From assembly GCA_000827265.1 (NCBI GenBank), contig KN834754.1:1341154-1405153 (forward strand): a stretch of DNA of 64,000 nucleotides, read 5' to 3'. Both the position numbers and the translations under genes were made by a program. Within the stretch, counting starts at the first letter, position 1. Each line of letters begins with the position of its first letter. This DNA comes from Collybiopsis luxurians FD-317 M1. Its lineage: Eukaryota > Basidiomycota > Agaricomycetes > Agaricales > Omphalotaceae. Under the pieces are notes generated by a model, which made no database searches, was not told the DNA's origin, and was given only the letters and a program-made list of their open reading frames with translations. Shown here piece after piece: positions 1 through 13,103 of this stretch.

Positions 1-3000
1 CATTATAATCCCCTTTGTCATGGATGTCCATTCTCCAAAGATTGTAAACAGAAAGCCCTTAATCAGGGTGAGCTGGGCAGCATGAGCAACATCTCCATCA
101 CAGAAGCGAAGCTTTTACGCAACCTGCTACAAATGTGGAAAGATCTGGGGACTAATGTCTCGAAAGGAGTTTCTGATATCGAAGACCTGTGTCTCCTGCT
201 CCAAGATCGGGCTGGAATGACCAAGATCAGTAAATCGTATCCGGTCACATTGCGCAAAGCGAAACGCATTCTTGCTCTTCCTGCGAGGGATAGAAGTTCA
301 TCGAAATTAGCCTCTCGTAGTCCTGTGCTTCAAGCTGTAAGAGAGGGCCAAATCCAGGTAACCGCTTCTCCAATTCTTCTGAAGCATGTGCTGATTCATT
401 GATCTACAGGTTATACCTCGCAAAAGTACTACTTGTCCGAAGGAAGAAGACATCGCAGTTATGCTTTCGCTACTACTGGATCCCTCTGCTCCAAGTACAA
501 GCACGAGCATCGTCTCATTCTCCATATCAACTTTTTCAGCCAACTCGATTGGAAGTACGATCCCTCCCGTCCTTCATGGCGAACGCGGCACTCTAATCCC
601 TTCTCTGGCCTACATTATCGATTTGATACTTTCATTGAATACCTCCCTCGAAAATCCTCCTCGCACTCAATTCTACGTTTTTTCCTCTGCCGAGCATTCT
701 GCTCTACAATCTTTCTTCATTGACGCCGCGCTTAATTCTTCGTACCCGACGCATGAGATCCGACTCTGTATCGGGGCGCTCTCCCAAGGGGCTTCGCTTC
801 TACAAACAACTTTTCAACCGCTTCTGCTGTCTGGTGTCCTCCTCGATTTCCTTGCCAAAGGACGATGGAAGAAACCTGATTATCAAGCCATATTGGAACG
901 GATGAATCTGCCCACAGAAGGAAAGTTGGAAGAATTGAAAGGGCGTATTTACGAGGAGCTGCAAAGGCTCCAAAAGGATGACAATCGGAGGGAAGCGGAG
1001 CAGCAGCGACGAAATGAGCTCGGTCAGCTTCCGCGTATCGTAGTTCTCAAGAGAGAGATTGAAAGGTCTCTGGCTCTACCGATCCCTGGTTTTTGGGACC
1101 TTCCGGAATGTGTCTCCCTTCTGTGCTCGTCTGATTTGCGCGGAGAACAATGTCTCAGCAACGAGGAGCTGTATGATTTGTTTATTAAGGGGGGGCTACC
1201 TTCGGATTTGCTCGCACAAAGAAATCGGTATATTTACTCGGTTCTTACAGCCTTGCGATCTCGTATCTCTGGTGCTAATCTATTTCTTAATGATGCAAAG
1301 CCTCTGACGTCTACGTTCATGGATATCTGCCAGGAGGAGCATTTACGAAAACTATTTTATATGCAACAAGTATGTTCCTTTTTTCATAATTCTATATACT
1401 TTATTGACGCTTCTTATATCAGTTCGAAGTAATTGCTCGTTTATCGGAGCTTTGGAACTCTCGGATAGATGGCTGTCCTGAAGCAGCCGTACTTCAATAT
1501 CACCATAGCCAACAGGGGCCCAAACGATTGGAACATGTGTTCTATCTGCTATCTGGTAACCTGGATTTGGCCGCTTCGGATAAAGAACGATGTTTCTTCG
1601 ACTATCTTCTAGTAGAAGACCAACAACACGAGTCGAATGCTCATATACCAGTCGAAGCTCTGTTTGATGACCTTGGTGTGTCTGGTCTGGTTTTTCCATT
1701 GACGAAACACACCAAATCGCGATGGCAAGCTCAGCACCCCATTGTTCAGAAAGAGCTGCTCCTCGCGGATATCCGAGATATATCCGTTGAAGGGCAGCGA
1801 ACAAAGGTCGTCATACAGACATGGGGAGAAGCAACTTTCATGTTTTCGGAGGGACGAAGTTACCGCATTTCTCCTCGCCTGGTTGATTTCAACATCAGCA
1901 AAATTCTCAGCTCTCTGTTCGAGCTTGATCTCCAGAATGAGTTTGCGGACGCTGAAGTCCCATACATCCAAATGATACGAGATCCTAAAGCTTTCAACAA
2001 GCAGAACGCCACACTTTCATCTCGAAAGAACCTCGAAAAAGCAAGCAATGCTATTCAGAGAATATTTCGCGAGTTGGACAGCTTAGACGTTGAAGCTGCT
2101 CAACCGCTATTGCTTAAGCCCTCTCAGAATCGCGCTGCTCGGCATATCATATCAAATTATTTATCTGTTGTTTGGGGGCCGCCAGGTAGGCTCGATCTTT
2201 ACGTGACACTTTCTAGTCTCTGGTCTTACAAACTTCCAGGAACGGGAAAAACGCACACAATCGCTCTATCGTTGCTGAGACTTTTCTACCTTTACGCCAA
2301 TAATATCAATGAACCAGAATCTAACGACCTTTTACCACCCAAGATAGTTTTCGTCACTGCGGTCACCCATGCAGCGATCGAAGCAGTACTGAAGAAGTTA
2401 TCATCTCTGATCCAATATTACAAGTCTATTGATTCTCTTCCTTCCAAATGGCTAGAAACAGTGTCCATCGAGCATGTCACGAACGGGAACGAACACCGTC
2501 CCCCTCAAACTTCCGTTGATTTCTCACTTTATGCTGGCACAATCTTCCAGGTGAAAATTTTCGACTATGTAACCTTGGGATGGACTGGGTACTAATGTGA
2601 ATTGCAGCTGTACAACTTTTCTAGAAAGAACTCTATCTTGGTAGACTGCCTTGTCATGGACGAAGCTGGGCAAATGTCCCTGAGTTCTTCAGCTTTGGTT
2701 CTGCGCTGTCTACGACCTTCCAGTCGAATAATCATTGCCGGTGATTCTGAACAACTATCGCCTATTCTCGCAGCAAAATATCCTGTACTCAAAAGTGCAC
2801 CTTTATTTGGATCGATTCTCGACACCCTTATGTATGTTTCGCGCCCAAGCCAACGCGGACCAGACGATACTCGACCTTCTTCCCCCGTCTTGGATGATGC
2901 TTCGGATTACTCGTCTTCACAAGGTACCATCGTACAGCTCATTGAGAATTTCAGGTATGTGGGCACGACTATTCTGTGGGGTTTATCTATTCATCTACAG

Positions 3001-3955
3001 CGCACTGGTTCCAACAGGCTCAACCCCGACCTTGGAGAATTTGTTTCGACAATCTATTCACGAGCGTTCAGCTCACAGAAAGCTCAAACCCGGCGTATTG
3101 CTCTTGCGCTCGGTGAGGTATCTCAGCCTCTGGACAATCCAAATCCGACCGAGTACCTTCGTATCTCGAATGTCATTCGAGACTTTCTCCTAGGAATATC
3201 CAATGTCATGCTCAAACGGCCACAGAATATCCTTTCTCGTCCTCCGAAAGCCAGCGATCACGTCAAGACTAAGACAAAGGATTCTTTTGATATCGTCCCT
3301 CGTCCGATATCCCTCGCTCTTTTGCGTTTGCACACTTCCAGCAAGAAATATCGCGAAAACGTTGGTTATGAGTTACATGTTCAAGCCGAAGCCGCTGTGG
3401 CTGCTTCCCTCATTGCGGCAATTCAACAACAGCTACCAGGAGAAGACATCTTTGTAGCTACACCGCACCGAATCCAGAGACAAGCCGTCAAAGCCGCATT
3501 GGCTTCGGAGCATTTCGATACCACAGGACAATTATCCGAGTTGTTCGGGAGACTGTCTCTTAGCCAGAAGAAAGAAAAGCCCTCGGTCAAATCTATGGTG
3601 ACCATAGACACTATTGAGAGGCTGCAAGGTACTGTGACAATGGCCTTCCCTCCACAGATCCGAGCTCATTGTGAACCCTTTCTGAACAGGTTCAGAGGCA
3701 GCATTCGTGATTTGTCTCTTCTCACTACCTCAGTCACACATAACGGATTTACATTTCCTGCTTGAACGCCGAAGGTTGAACGTGGCTATCAGTCGAGCGA
3801 AGTCAATGTGCATCTTGATATCGTCCAACGAGGTCCTCCGGCCTGCAGTCGGTGCATTGACTGACGAAGAAACTGCCAAAGGCTACACCTTCTTACGGGC
3901 TTTTGCAGACAGGGCATGGTCCTCGGATGTTAGCGTAGACATTGACGCTTTGTGA
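1..3955 (+). CDS. Dna2-like nuclease-helicase (SF1), 5' end outside the window
   Basis: Exons: <1-357, 410-1369, 1423-2185, 2240-2550, 2608-2954, 3018-3628, 3690-3955, giving about 1204 residues. The first visible residues contain C-x2-C-x5-C (CHGCPFSKDC), the spacing of the last three iron-sulfur cysteines in Dna2/Cas4/AddB-type RecB nucleases, so the nuclease core probably lies just upstream. A GVSDIEDLC stretch after it looks like the helix-hairpin-helix that often follows such nucleases. The C-terminal half is a superfamily 1 helicase: Walker A GPPGTGKT (residue about 692, split by an intron), Walker B MDEAGQ, motif III GDSEQLSP, ENFRLN, TIERLQGSEA and motif VI NVAISRAK. All introns are 52-63 nt and keep frame. 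Expected role: nuclear DNA unwinding and flap or end processing. It could be a fungal Dna2 paralogue rather than Dna2 itself; the missing N-terminus would decide. Confidence 0.85.
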
Positions 3956-4099
3956 TTAGGGTGAACCAACCGCTTGTAAAAGGCCAGTCGGCGAATCGAC
4001 ATCTCCAATGGCGCCCCAATTACAAGCGAGGCAGCTGAATACTATTAAATAACATTACATTGTGATTATATGTATGGATGTGTACCGTATATACGCAGG

Positions 4100-7000
4100 T
4101 TAGGATATGTATTGTATAGTGGTATTTTCTTCCTGGCGACTCTCCGGTAATACCGACAATTGTCTGTCTTCGTCGCCCTGGGTCTGATTATCAGCATACC
4201 CATCGCTCCCCTGAAATACGTGGCTAGTCCGGAAATTCTGACTGTCAGTGAACCCTTCTCCCTCCTGGAATGTGCGGCTGCCTCTGCGATTGATATACTG
4301 ACTAGCCACCTCAGCGTCGATTTCGTCGTGACGTTGGTACTCGGAGGGAAGCATAACGGCCCTATCAATAGCAACAGGCAAGCCTCTATGCCTGCCTCTC
4401 AGCATTACAGCTATTACAATCAGCTTGGACAATGGCCGGAATGCACCAGAAAAGGAATAATTTTGCTATACGGTATTTCAGAGTACAGAAACGTAAAAGC
4501 GAGAAAAACTCACGTTCGGAAGACCCACACTTAAACCGACCGTACCATACGCAGACGTCAGCTCAAAAACTGAATGAGAAATCAGCTGCCTATGACATGT
4601 CCGTGCTTTGAGCGCTTACCGATATTAAAGATATTGAACCAAGTCGCCGTATTCGTATCGTCAAGGTGGGCTCGCTAGAAGAGTTTGTAGTGAAATTATA
4701 AAATAGAAAAAATGAACTCACCTCGATGATACAGACAAGGAAAAGCGCGAGTCCGAGCCACCACATGTCTGGATGAAAATATTGTTGTAATCTTTGAAGA
4801 GTATATCGCAAAATGGCACACACCAAATGAGAGTTGCTTTCGGGCATGCATAGCAAGATATTTACTCCATACAGTCATCCTGGATCCGGTGAATTGAAAG
4901 TCCTGTTCATCATTAAGATCTACGTCTCGATATATGCCCAGAGATTGCTCCTCATAAACATTAGTAGATCGTACACTGCATTGCCTTCAGTATTCTTGTA
5001 CCATAGGAAAGCTGAAGGGATGATACCTCATGGCAATGGGATCTACGCGGTCTAACTTCAGTAAGGATAACAAGGACAGTAGACAGGACCTACAAACACT
5101 AATGTACATCATGACCACGTACAACACCCTGAACAACGATAAGAAGAGGCCAATACTGGATAATTAGAAAATTACCCACTTGACGGCCGGTGCCAATGCT
5201 GCGATTGCGACAATACCAAATCCGGCAGCCCTAACCGCTGTAGCTTGCAAGAGTCCGGCGAGAAAACGTACACCGAGGGGTATAGCCTCAATAGCCGGTG
5301 TTCCAATGTCTAGTACCATGAAGAAAAACCAGTCGGTGGCACTACACGTGATCAGATTTCGATGAGCGGATAGGCTCTGGGATGCAAATTCGAGACAACA
5401 TACTTGAGCATAACCACCACCGTCAGCAGGAACCAAGTCTGATGTGAAGGGAATAGATACATGAAACATCGTCGTGGGTGGTCCAATAGAAATTGTAATG
5501 TTTCGTTCAGTCGTGAACGCCGAGAAACGACTTTGGATAGTCCAAATCTGAAAATTTGCACGTTGAGATTGACATCAGAAGGTGGGTTCAAAAACGGTCC
5601 CACATTAATGCTCTTAAGCTATGCATTCGAGTACGAAATGAGCTGAGCAGAGTGAAAACAACCGGAAACTTACAATATAGGCTAGGGAAAAAAACTTAGT
5701 AGTGAACCAGAGTGTAGGATACAAGTTTAAACTTACAAAGGCTGTATTTCCGGCTAAAATTAGTATCATCATGAATACAATCATTGGGTATGCCTTTTGA
5801 AAGGGTACCATGGATGTATCGACTAGTGAAGATCCGGTATTTGTGTAAGCGGATGTCGTTTGATATAGGGAGAACCTGTCATGTAGGATGAGTCCAGGCG
5901 AGTAACCACTGGCGAGGAGGAATACGCACCATGTCGAAGATACCGGTCTATAGAGTGCTGGTGGGAGAAAGTTGTCCTTCCATCTCGACGTTGACATGTA
6001 CGCTGATATGACTATAAAGGATAGTAACTGAACGCCGATGTGATACTACGAATAAGATTGAGAAAAGAAAATGCTTCCGAACTCGGGATAGACAGACCCC
6101 TGCGACAATCCAAAGCAACGCATTGAGGGCACGATACTCAACGCCGCCAAGTTCCTACGGAGGTGAATCTGAGAAGGTAGCAGAAAGCGGAAACGGGACC
6201 ACACCATACCTCCAGTTGTTCATCTGTAAGCAATGGAAAGGCCGAGTTGCGTCCAACGACCGCCTCGAATGAGATATACGGTACTATCTTGGCACCAGGA
6301 GGAAAGTTGTCGCCACGTTGCGACGCTATAGTAGTCGTCGCCGGTATCGTAATAGTTCTTGTAATTTTGCGCCTGAATTGTGGGAAGAATTTCTCGAACA
6401 GCTTCTGAATTATTTCATGGGGCATCGGAAATCCTCCAAAACCACTATGCTTTGTTCCTCGATTGGATTTGTAGGTATTATAAGTATATGTAGGGGCGAG
6501 CGGTGGGCCATGAGATACTGATAGCCGACGTATCGATCCTGAACACATTTAGCTTGTACTTTTACTACATTAGGACCGAGATTGCCTTACTGCGATCATC
6601 AGGTTGTAGCGGTTCTGCATTCGGCCGCGTAGGATCATTGTTTCCGCGTAACGTGTCCATGCGAGCGCGACGCCGCGGAAGAGAAGCGCTGAACTCAACT
6701 GTAGGAGCACGAGCAAATTTAGGACCTCTAGGTGCTGCGGTATCAAATCTGCGCATTGAAGCTTTGGTTGGTGTCAGATCAGATAAGACGCACGACAAAA
6801 ATTGACATACTAGAAGGTGCTTGAGGTGATACCGGTCTGGATGGAGTGCCGGGATCTGACAGGCGGCGGGACATGATTCTGAAAATTTGAGTCGAGCACG
6901 CGCCGAACGAACAAGCTACGGCTTACCCTTTCCTTTCCGTGCTTGTACCTGGTGAACTAGCGTCGTGCGGAGGACTTTGAGAATGAGAGTTTGTCGTGCC

Positions 7001-7753
7001 AGTTCCCCTGACCGGGATTCTATCTCCCTCACTAATCCATCCACTTGGATTAACTAGCTTGGGTGCCTCGTCCATACGCCTAATCATATCGGTTCGAAAT
7101 TTCTTTGGATTCTTGCGATTTCTCTCCTTCTCCGATGATACAGTGCTGTCCCGGCTGGTTATAGGAAGCCCTTCGCTTTTTTGGCCTTTAAGAAGAGAAA
7201 CCACCGAGCGAACCCATCGAATGACGAAGCCACTTCGGTCGTTTGGAACGATAATTTTCTGGTTGACAGCCTCTGCTTCAATGATGTTTTGAAACTTTTT
7301 GTCGAAATAGTATCTGGGATTCATGGTTGGGTAAGGATGCCGGAAAGATAGATATTTGCGCTGACCTGCGTATATATACTACGACCCAAGATACGAGGAC
7401 CTGGTGGAGAGATGTATCGGTACAGAGGATGAAAAAAAGAAACAGGCAACACACTGGACTCCCGAGACACATTTGAATGAACAATATCACTTGCTGCCAC
7501 GGCGTTAAGGAACTCAAATCGATAGTGGTTAGTCCGCAGACGGTCATTGCGCTAACGCAATTGAATAAAGCATCTATATAGCTGATTTTGAATTCGCCAT
7601 TGCTTGCGTAAAAAATCCCAGAAAATATAAGGGGAGTGAGTGTGCTGATGAACTGTTCAAACATTGAGAACGCACACCGAAAAAAAAAACAACTCACAAG
7701 AATAAGACGTGAACACGATAAAAATTGAGTTGATGTCTTATAAACGCTAACAT
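4100..7753 (-). CDS. TRK1: TRK-family potassium transporter, 21 exons
   Basis: Exons (genome order): 4100-4465, 4514-4569, 4620-4674, 4722-4768, 4824-4975, 5027-5042, 5094-5128, 5180-5341, 5404-5547, 5604-5618, 5674-5681, 5737-5875, 5930-6045, 6098-6154, 6210-6538, 6591-6761, 6811-6878, 6927-7313, 7366-7400, 7455-7644, 7698-7753; 867 residues. It should be a plasma-membrane K+ uptake protein. Four pore-loop segments are visible, as the family requires: SAMTVCGLTTI, SAYTNTGSSLVD, AVRAAGFGIV and SAYGTVGLSVGLPN. Each has the filter glycine. A long polar loop (residues about 110-300) lies between the first two, as in fungal TRKs. Exons of 8, 15 and 16 nt are needed to restore the pore and helix regions. 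The start is the first ATG in frame with the conserved LNFYRVHVLFF segment. The C-terminal tail is polar and Gln/Glu-rich. Confidence 0.93.
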
Positions 7754-8117
7754 TCGAACCTCCTCGTCGGCTAGAAGGTGTTGAACTTGGCCTGCGATGG
7801 CGCCGTGACTCTCAAAGAAAAGAGATTAGGTCCGACGACGTAAACCGTTTGTAACAAGGAGGTGGAGACCTATTTCTCACCCCTTACTTATCAACCTTTG
7901 CTTAAGACTATGTAACTATATTGGTTCAATGATGCTATACACTAGGAAGTATGATATATAAACAATCTGCAGCATACACACGAGTCAAAATGGTATGTAT
8001 AATCGAATAAAGAGACATAGAACAGGCAAGAAAACTGATGCGAATAAGTAAATGAATGACCGATACAATATGGAAGGAAAAGGCAAAAGGCAAACAAGGA
8101 GGTGACCCAATGAATAT
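7754..8117. other. Intergenic, 5' flank of TRK and 3' flank of eIF4G
   Basis: This 364 bp stretch carries the upstream region of the TRK gene and the 3' flank of the eIF4G gene, both on the minus strand. I see no further open frame, repeat or RNA gene in it. Confidence 0.6.
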
Positions 8118-11100
8118 CTATGAGGCTACAAGGTCCAGAAGCTTGTCTCCATTCTCGGCAGATTTCGATGCAATAGCTGTCCGTTGCTCTTCACTCAGGT
8201 CAGCACCCTTGAGCATGATTGCAAAGAGGTCAGTTGCCTTCGGAGCGTCGATGGCAATATCATCCAAGAATTCGGCAACACCAAGGAAACCTTCTTCAAA
8301 CGCGGAGAACGAGCAAAGCTTCTTGGACACTGCTCGCTGGAAGAATTCCCCAACAAGTCTCGCATCAGCTTCCTTGGATTCGATAGCAGTAGAGATCAGC
8401 TTGTCCACAAGAGCATGATGATGAACGACAGGAAGCTTGGCAAAGTACACTTCGGCTTCATCCAGATTACGAACGCCGAAAAATTCTTTGGTATCCTCGT
8501 CGATTTTCTTCTTAGCCTCTGCCTTCGACATCTCCTGCTCTGGCTCCTCTGTAACCTCTTCGTCTGAATCGGAATCCGATTCTGGAGGAAGCGCAGAATC
8601 CTGGTCAATCGGTTTCGTACGAGGTTGCAAGATGAGACGTTTCCGCTGAGGGGCTGGTTCCGGTGCACCACCCGAACCCAAGTCAATACTAGCCTTTCGA
8701 CTGGGCGGCCGGCTTGATTTGCCGACAACTTCAGAAGCCTCAACGTTCTGGAGCATCTGGAACATGTTGGCGCTAGAGTTTGTCCTCGATAGCGACTCCC
8801 GTTTGCCATCCTTCTTGCCTGCGAAAACGCTGCTAGGGCCGAATGTCATGGGTCCGCCCTTGCTGATCTGTCCAAACTTGGACAAATCACCAGCCTTGGA
8901 GGGAGGCCGAGGAGCGTTACCACTGACGGTCCAACCATCAGCACTGGGTTGCTCGGCCCTGTCTCCACCACGACGGGAACCGCCGCGGGACATGCTTATC
9001 TGTCGAGTATAAGCATCTTTCTCGGCCGCGGCCTTCTCCTTGGCCGCCTATCGAGCGAAGAAAAAAAGCAATTAGTGAGAATAAAAACTCATAAGAAAAA
9101 AAAAAAAAAACGGACCGCTTCGTGAATTTTGGCGATTGTAGTAGGAGCAGCGACAGCATTCCTTTGTTGCCATTTCCGATCACGCAGTTCGATGATATCC
9201 TAGTAACAAGTGAGATCAACAGTTCAGAACAAGAACACCAGTGGAACCCACCTGTAACATGAATTGCATCCGCGAACTGACATTCTGACTCTTGGTCAAT
9301 TCCTTCATCCGATCAAAGTACACATTCATGTGGGCCCTCGCCTTGGGAGTATCGAGCATCTGTCCAACAGTAGCGAGAAGCTTGCACAAACTCTCGATTT
9401 CTTCCTCCTCAGGATTCTCCACGTTCCCAAGAAGTTTCTTCACACACTCGTGCATGATCCTCTCCGTCAACATCTGTAGCTTGAACAGCTCACCAATGAA
9501 CTTGATTAGACCGAGACCCTGACGTTTAGCCTTTTGCGCTGCATAGTACTCGTCAGAGTAAAGTGCAATCTCTTCTCCCTTCGACTCGTTAGCAGCCTTG
9601 GCGGCTTCATCTTCCAACGCCTTTGTAGCAGCGGCAGCGGCAGTAGCTTCCCTGTTGAACCATCCGCGCTCAAAGTCCTCCTGACACCTGTTGAGCAGGT
9701 ACTTTCGGAAAAGATGCCCACCAGCGATCGGCTTTCCTTCAGAATTCTTGATTCCATCATCCTGAACCTTAGGACTGATCTGCTCCATCATCTTCCGGCA
9801 AAGCCTGGCGTACATCTCGGACCACGTAGCCTCGTCGGTAGCCTTCTCGAAAACAAGTCGGATGACCTGAATGAGAGTTCGTCCATCCTTTTCCCTCTCA
9901 GACTTGTTTGCCCAAGCGATAATCTGGTCTGAAATGGAATCAAACTTCTCCATCGTAAGCTTGTTGAGTAAGGCTTTGACTTTGCGGTCGACGATCTCAG
10001 GAGAGTCTGGGTCACCACTTGCCATCAGCTTCCTATCCCACCTGTTCTCAGTTACCGGCAATGGCACAACAGGCTCGAGAGTAGCACCGCCCGGACCAAA
10101 AGCTCCATGGCCTGGTTGCAGGTGATTGGCACCCCCGGCAGCAGCCTTGTTGGCGTCAGTACGTTTGTCGCCACGTTTGCTCCTGGTACGACCAGTGTGC
10201 AGCTGGGAGCCTGGCCCACCAGTGCTGGCTGTCCTCTGTATACCCTGTGGCCGTGGGAACGGAGCAGCGCCACTCATCGACACAGTCCTTTGATTAGCCA
10301 GCTGATATCTCTCCTCGCTGGTGAGTTTGCTAGCCGCCGATCCAGCAGTACCAAAGTTGCCCATGCCACCGAAAGAATTTCCGGTGCCAGATTTGAAGCC
10401 TGATCCGCCGGCGAATCCAAGACCAACAGATGAGGAACGTATGCTGGATCCAGCACGGGATCCACGTCCAGATTGTGAACGAGTCATTGGGAAGGGTTGA
10501 TTGGGTACGTCAAGACCGATTGCATCGAGAGCGGGGAGGTTATCGGGTTTCTCTTTGCAAACAGACATGAATTGTAGCAGGAATTCCCGGTCATATCTGG
10601 AAATGAGTGAATTAAGTAGAGGCAATATACATTGGTGAAAATACTATTTGCATACCTGAATTTCCCAGCTTGGGCATTGACGTTCAGCTCAATCTTTGGG
10701 CTCTTGACACCTTCAGGATAAGGCACTCGGCCAAGGTCGTCAATAATCCGCGCAGTAGCAAGGGCAGAGGGAAGAGGGGCGGGGATGTTGGGTTTGCCGG
10801 AGACACTCGAAAGGTCAAGCGGACCTGGCCGTCGCTTCGGCGCATGCTCCGGGGTACCTGTAGTATCAATGCGAAGAGATTTCTTGTCTTCATGTTTCGA
10901 CTCGCGGGTGTTCTCCTTGTCATCCTGAATATCTGAAGAGGGCTTCTCGTCCTCCTCGATTTCGCCTTCCTCTTGGTCCTGAGCCTCGGCCGAGGCTGCT
11001 TGGGCTTTGGCCTCCTCCTCAGCCTTGGCTTTAGCCGCAGCCTCTTCCTCTTGCCTGCGCAGACGAGCCTCCTCTTCCTTCTTCCTCCGCTCTTCCTCTT

Positions 11101-13103
11101 CCTTGCGTTGGTTCTCTTCTGCTTCAAGCTTGAGCTTCTCCTCACGGAGACGCTCCTCTTCCGCAAGACGCCTCTTCTCCTCTTCTGCCTCTTTCCTTCT
11201 CCTCTCTTCCTCTTCCTCCTTTGCTTTGCGCTCAGCTTCCTGCTTGGCCTTTCGCTCAGCCTCCAGGATCCTCTGTTTCCGCTCAAGCTCTTCCTTCTCC
11301 TTCCGTTCTGCTTCCTCCTTCTTCTTCCTTTCGGCCTCCTCTTTCTCCTTCCGCTCGGCCTCTTCCTTTACCTTCCTCAAACGTTCCTCCTCTTCCTTGG
11401 CCTTCTTTCTTCTCTCCTCTTCCTCCCTTTCCTTGGCTTTACGCTCCTTCTCCACAGCAGCAGCTCTTGCCTGGTTCTCCTTTTCTTCTCTCTCCTTTTC
11501 TTCGCGCTTCTTCTTGGCAGCGTCGGGCGCCACAATAGGTATAGCGCGTCGACTAGGAGAGTTCAGTGCAGGAGAGGGTGATGATAACGGAGGGGAAGTG
11601 ATAGAAGGAGAGGATTGATGGCTCTTGCTCTTTTTGAGGTTTTCGATATCAACCACCTCTGAGCCATCCGCGCTCTTGATGATAATCTTAGACGTAGGTC
11701 GAGGCACAAAGGCGCTGGCGGAAGAGTTTAGTCTGGCGCTGCCAGGAGGGTGGGTTGCAGAACTGGGTGTAGGGGGTGGTGAGGAGACTGCACTAATGCT
11801 ACCAGATGGAACGTGTGCGAGAGGTGCAGGAGGATGGGGGCTGTGAGGGGCAACAGAGGCATGTGAAGGCGTTGGTGTGCCTGGAGGCCCACTTTGTATT
11901 TGGGGAGGAGCATTTCGAGGGGACATGGGCATAGAAGGGTGAGTAGCACCCTGCGAAAGAGGGGGATGTTGAGGATGGTGGGGAGTCATTGGTTGAGGTG
12001 GCATACCATGGTATTGCCAAGGCGGTGGGTACATGTAGGCTTGCTCAGGAGGCATTCCTGGAGGAGGCATGTAGCCCTGGTGGAACCATTAGTTTCGGCC
12101 TATCAACAAAAATTAACAGAAACCTACATAGTATGGATTCCATCCCATCTGCATGGGAGGAGGCTGCATTTGCGGCGGCTGTACGTTGGGCTGTTGCCCA
12201 GGATGAGGATGAGGTGCCAGTCGTGGACTGCCCATCGGTGGTTGCATTTGAGGTCCAGGAGGTGCAGCACCATTTGGCGGACGAGGTCCATTTCCGTTTG
12301 GCATCTGTTGTCTTGGATAATTTGGAGACCTCGGTGTGTTAGGGACACCTGAAGCCGGAGGATTTGGTGAGGGACGCATGACAAACGGCGTATACTGTTG
12401 AGCACCCATTGGGCCATTGGATGTCGAAGGCTGGGGATGTTGTTGGGGTAAATTTGATGGCCGTATTGAAGGAGAAGACGTATCGGAAGTGGACTGTGAG
12501 GTGGAAGGAGTGGAAGACGTCTGGAAGAACTTTTTAACATCCACTTTGGGTTTTGTAGATACAGATGCGGAGGTAGACGATGACGTCGATGCACCTGAGA
12601 CGGAAGTTGAGGACGAAGTCTGGCTCAACGGCGGTTTTGTCGAAGTCGAAACGGAAGACTTGCCATTTACTTGGCTGATGGTAGCCGGAACCGAGCCAAA
12701 AGACTTTACACCTTCAGTCGCGGCTTTGATAGCGGGTGTAGCCGCTGGAGAAGAAGATATGGGTGCCGAAGCGTCATCTATGGACCCAAATGAGACCGCT
12801 GAGCCTGAAAATGTGTGAGCCGAATGAACTTTTTTTTTTTTTCGGCTGAGTTTCACTGAAAATATACGCACTTGTTTTTGTGGGGCCTACGTTACGAGGT
12901 ATACTGACACCATCTTTGATAGGAATACCTTGACCAAGAGTGCTAGGCCGTCTAGAGTGCGTAGCTTGAGCAGGAGGTTGATTGGATGGTGCAGGGGACT
13001 GCGAGCGTGAGGCAGATTGTGGAGGGCCTTTTGACCAAGCTGACTTTGATGATAGCTGGGACGTAGGTGTCTTTGGTGTTGAAGCAACAGAGGATTTGCT
13101 CAT
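8118..13103 (-). CDS. EIF4G: Translation initiation factor eIF4G
   Basis: Exons: 8118-9047, 9116-9199, 9252-10596, 10656-12076, 12128-12804, 12872-13103; 1562 residues. It is the cytoplasmic scaffold of the cap-binding complex. The first ~480 residues are Ser/Pro/Gln-rich and disordered. A long Lys/Glu/Arg coiled coil covers about 490-690. YDREFLL at about 778 fits the eIF4E-binding motif Y-x4-L-phi; an intron splits the codon just before its Tyr. The MIF4G HEAT domain follows (about 975-1215, starting near VKALLNKLTMEKF and containing DEATWSEMYARLC), then a C-terminal MA3-type domain (about 1395-1530, EDTKEFFGVRNLDEAEVYF onward). The start is the first ATG of a continuous frame. The opposite strand across the coil shows long Leu/Ser-rich frames that are only a composition effect. 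It shares an upstream region with the divergent gene at 14406. Confidence 0.95.

Noticed and set aside
7278..7697. TRK exon start at ATG near 7660 (MFEQF)
   Set aside because: Using the acceptor at 7645 joins exon 1 to give RVHVLFFTLTPLIFSG, which fits the family; the ATG lies in the intron.
10973..11618. Two long plus-strand open frames (about 200 codons) opposite the eIF4G coiled coil
   Set aside because: They are mirror images of Lys/Glu/Arg codons (Leu/Phe/Ser-rich), overlap each other and have no start context or splice signals.
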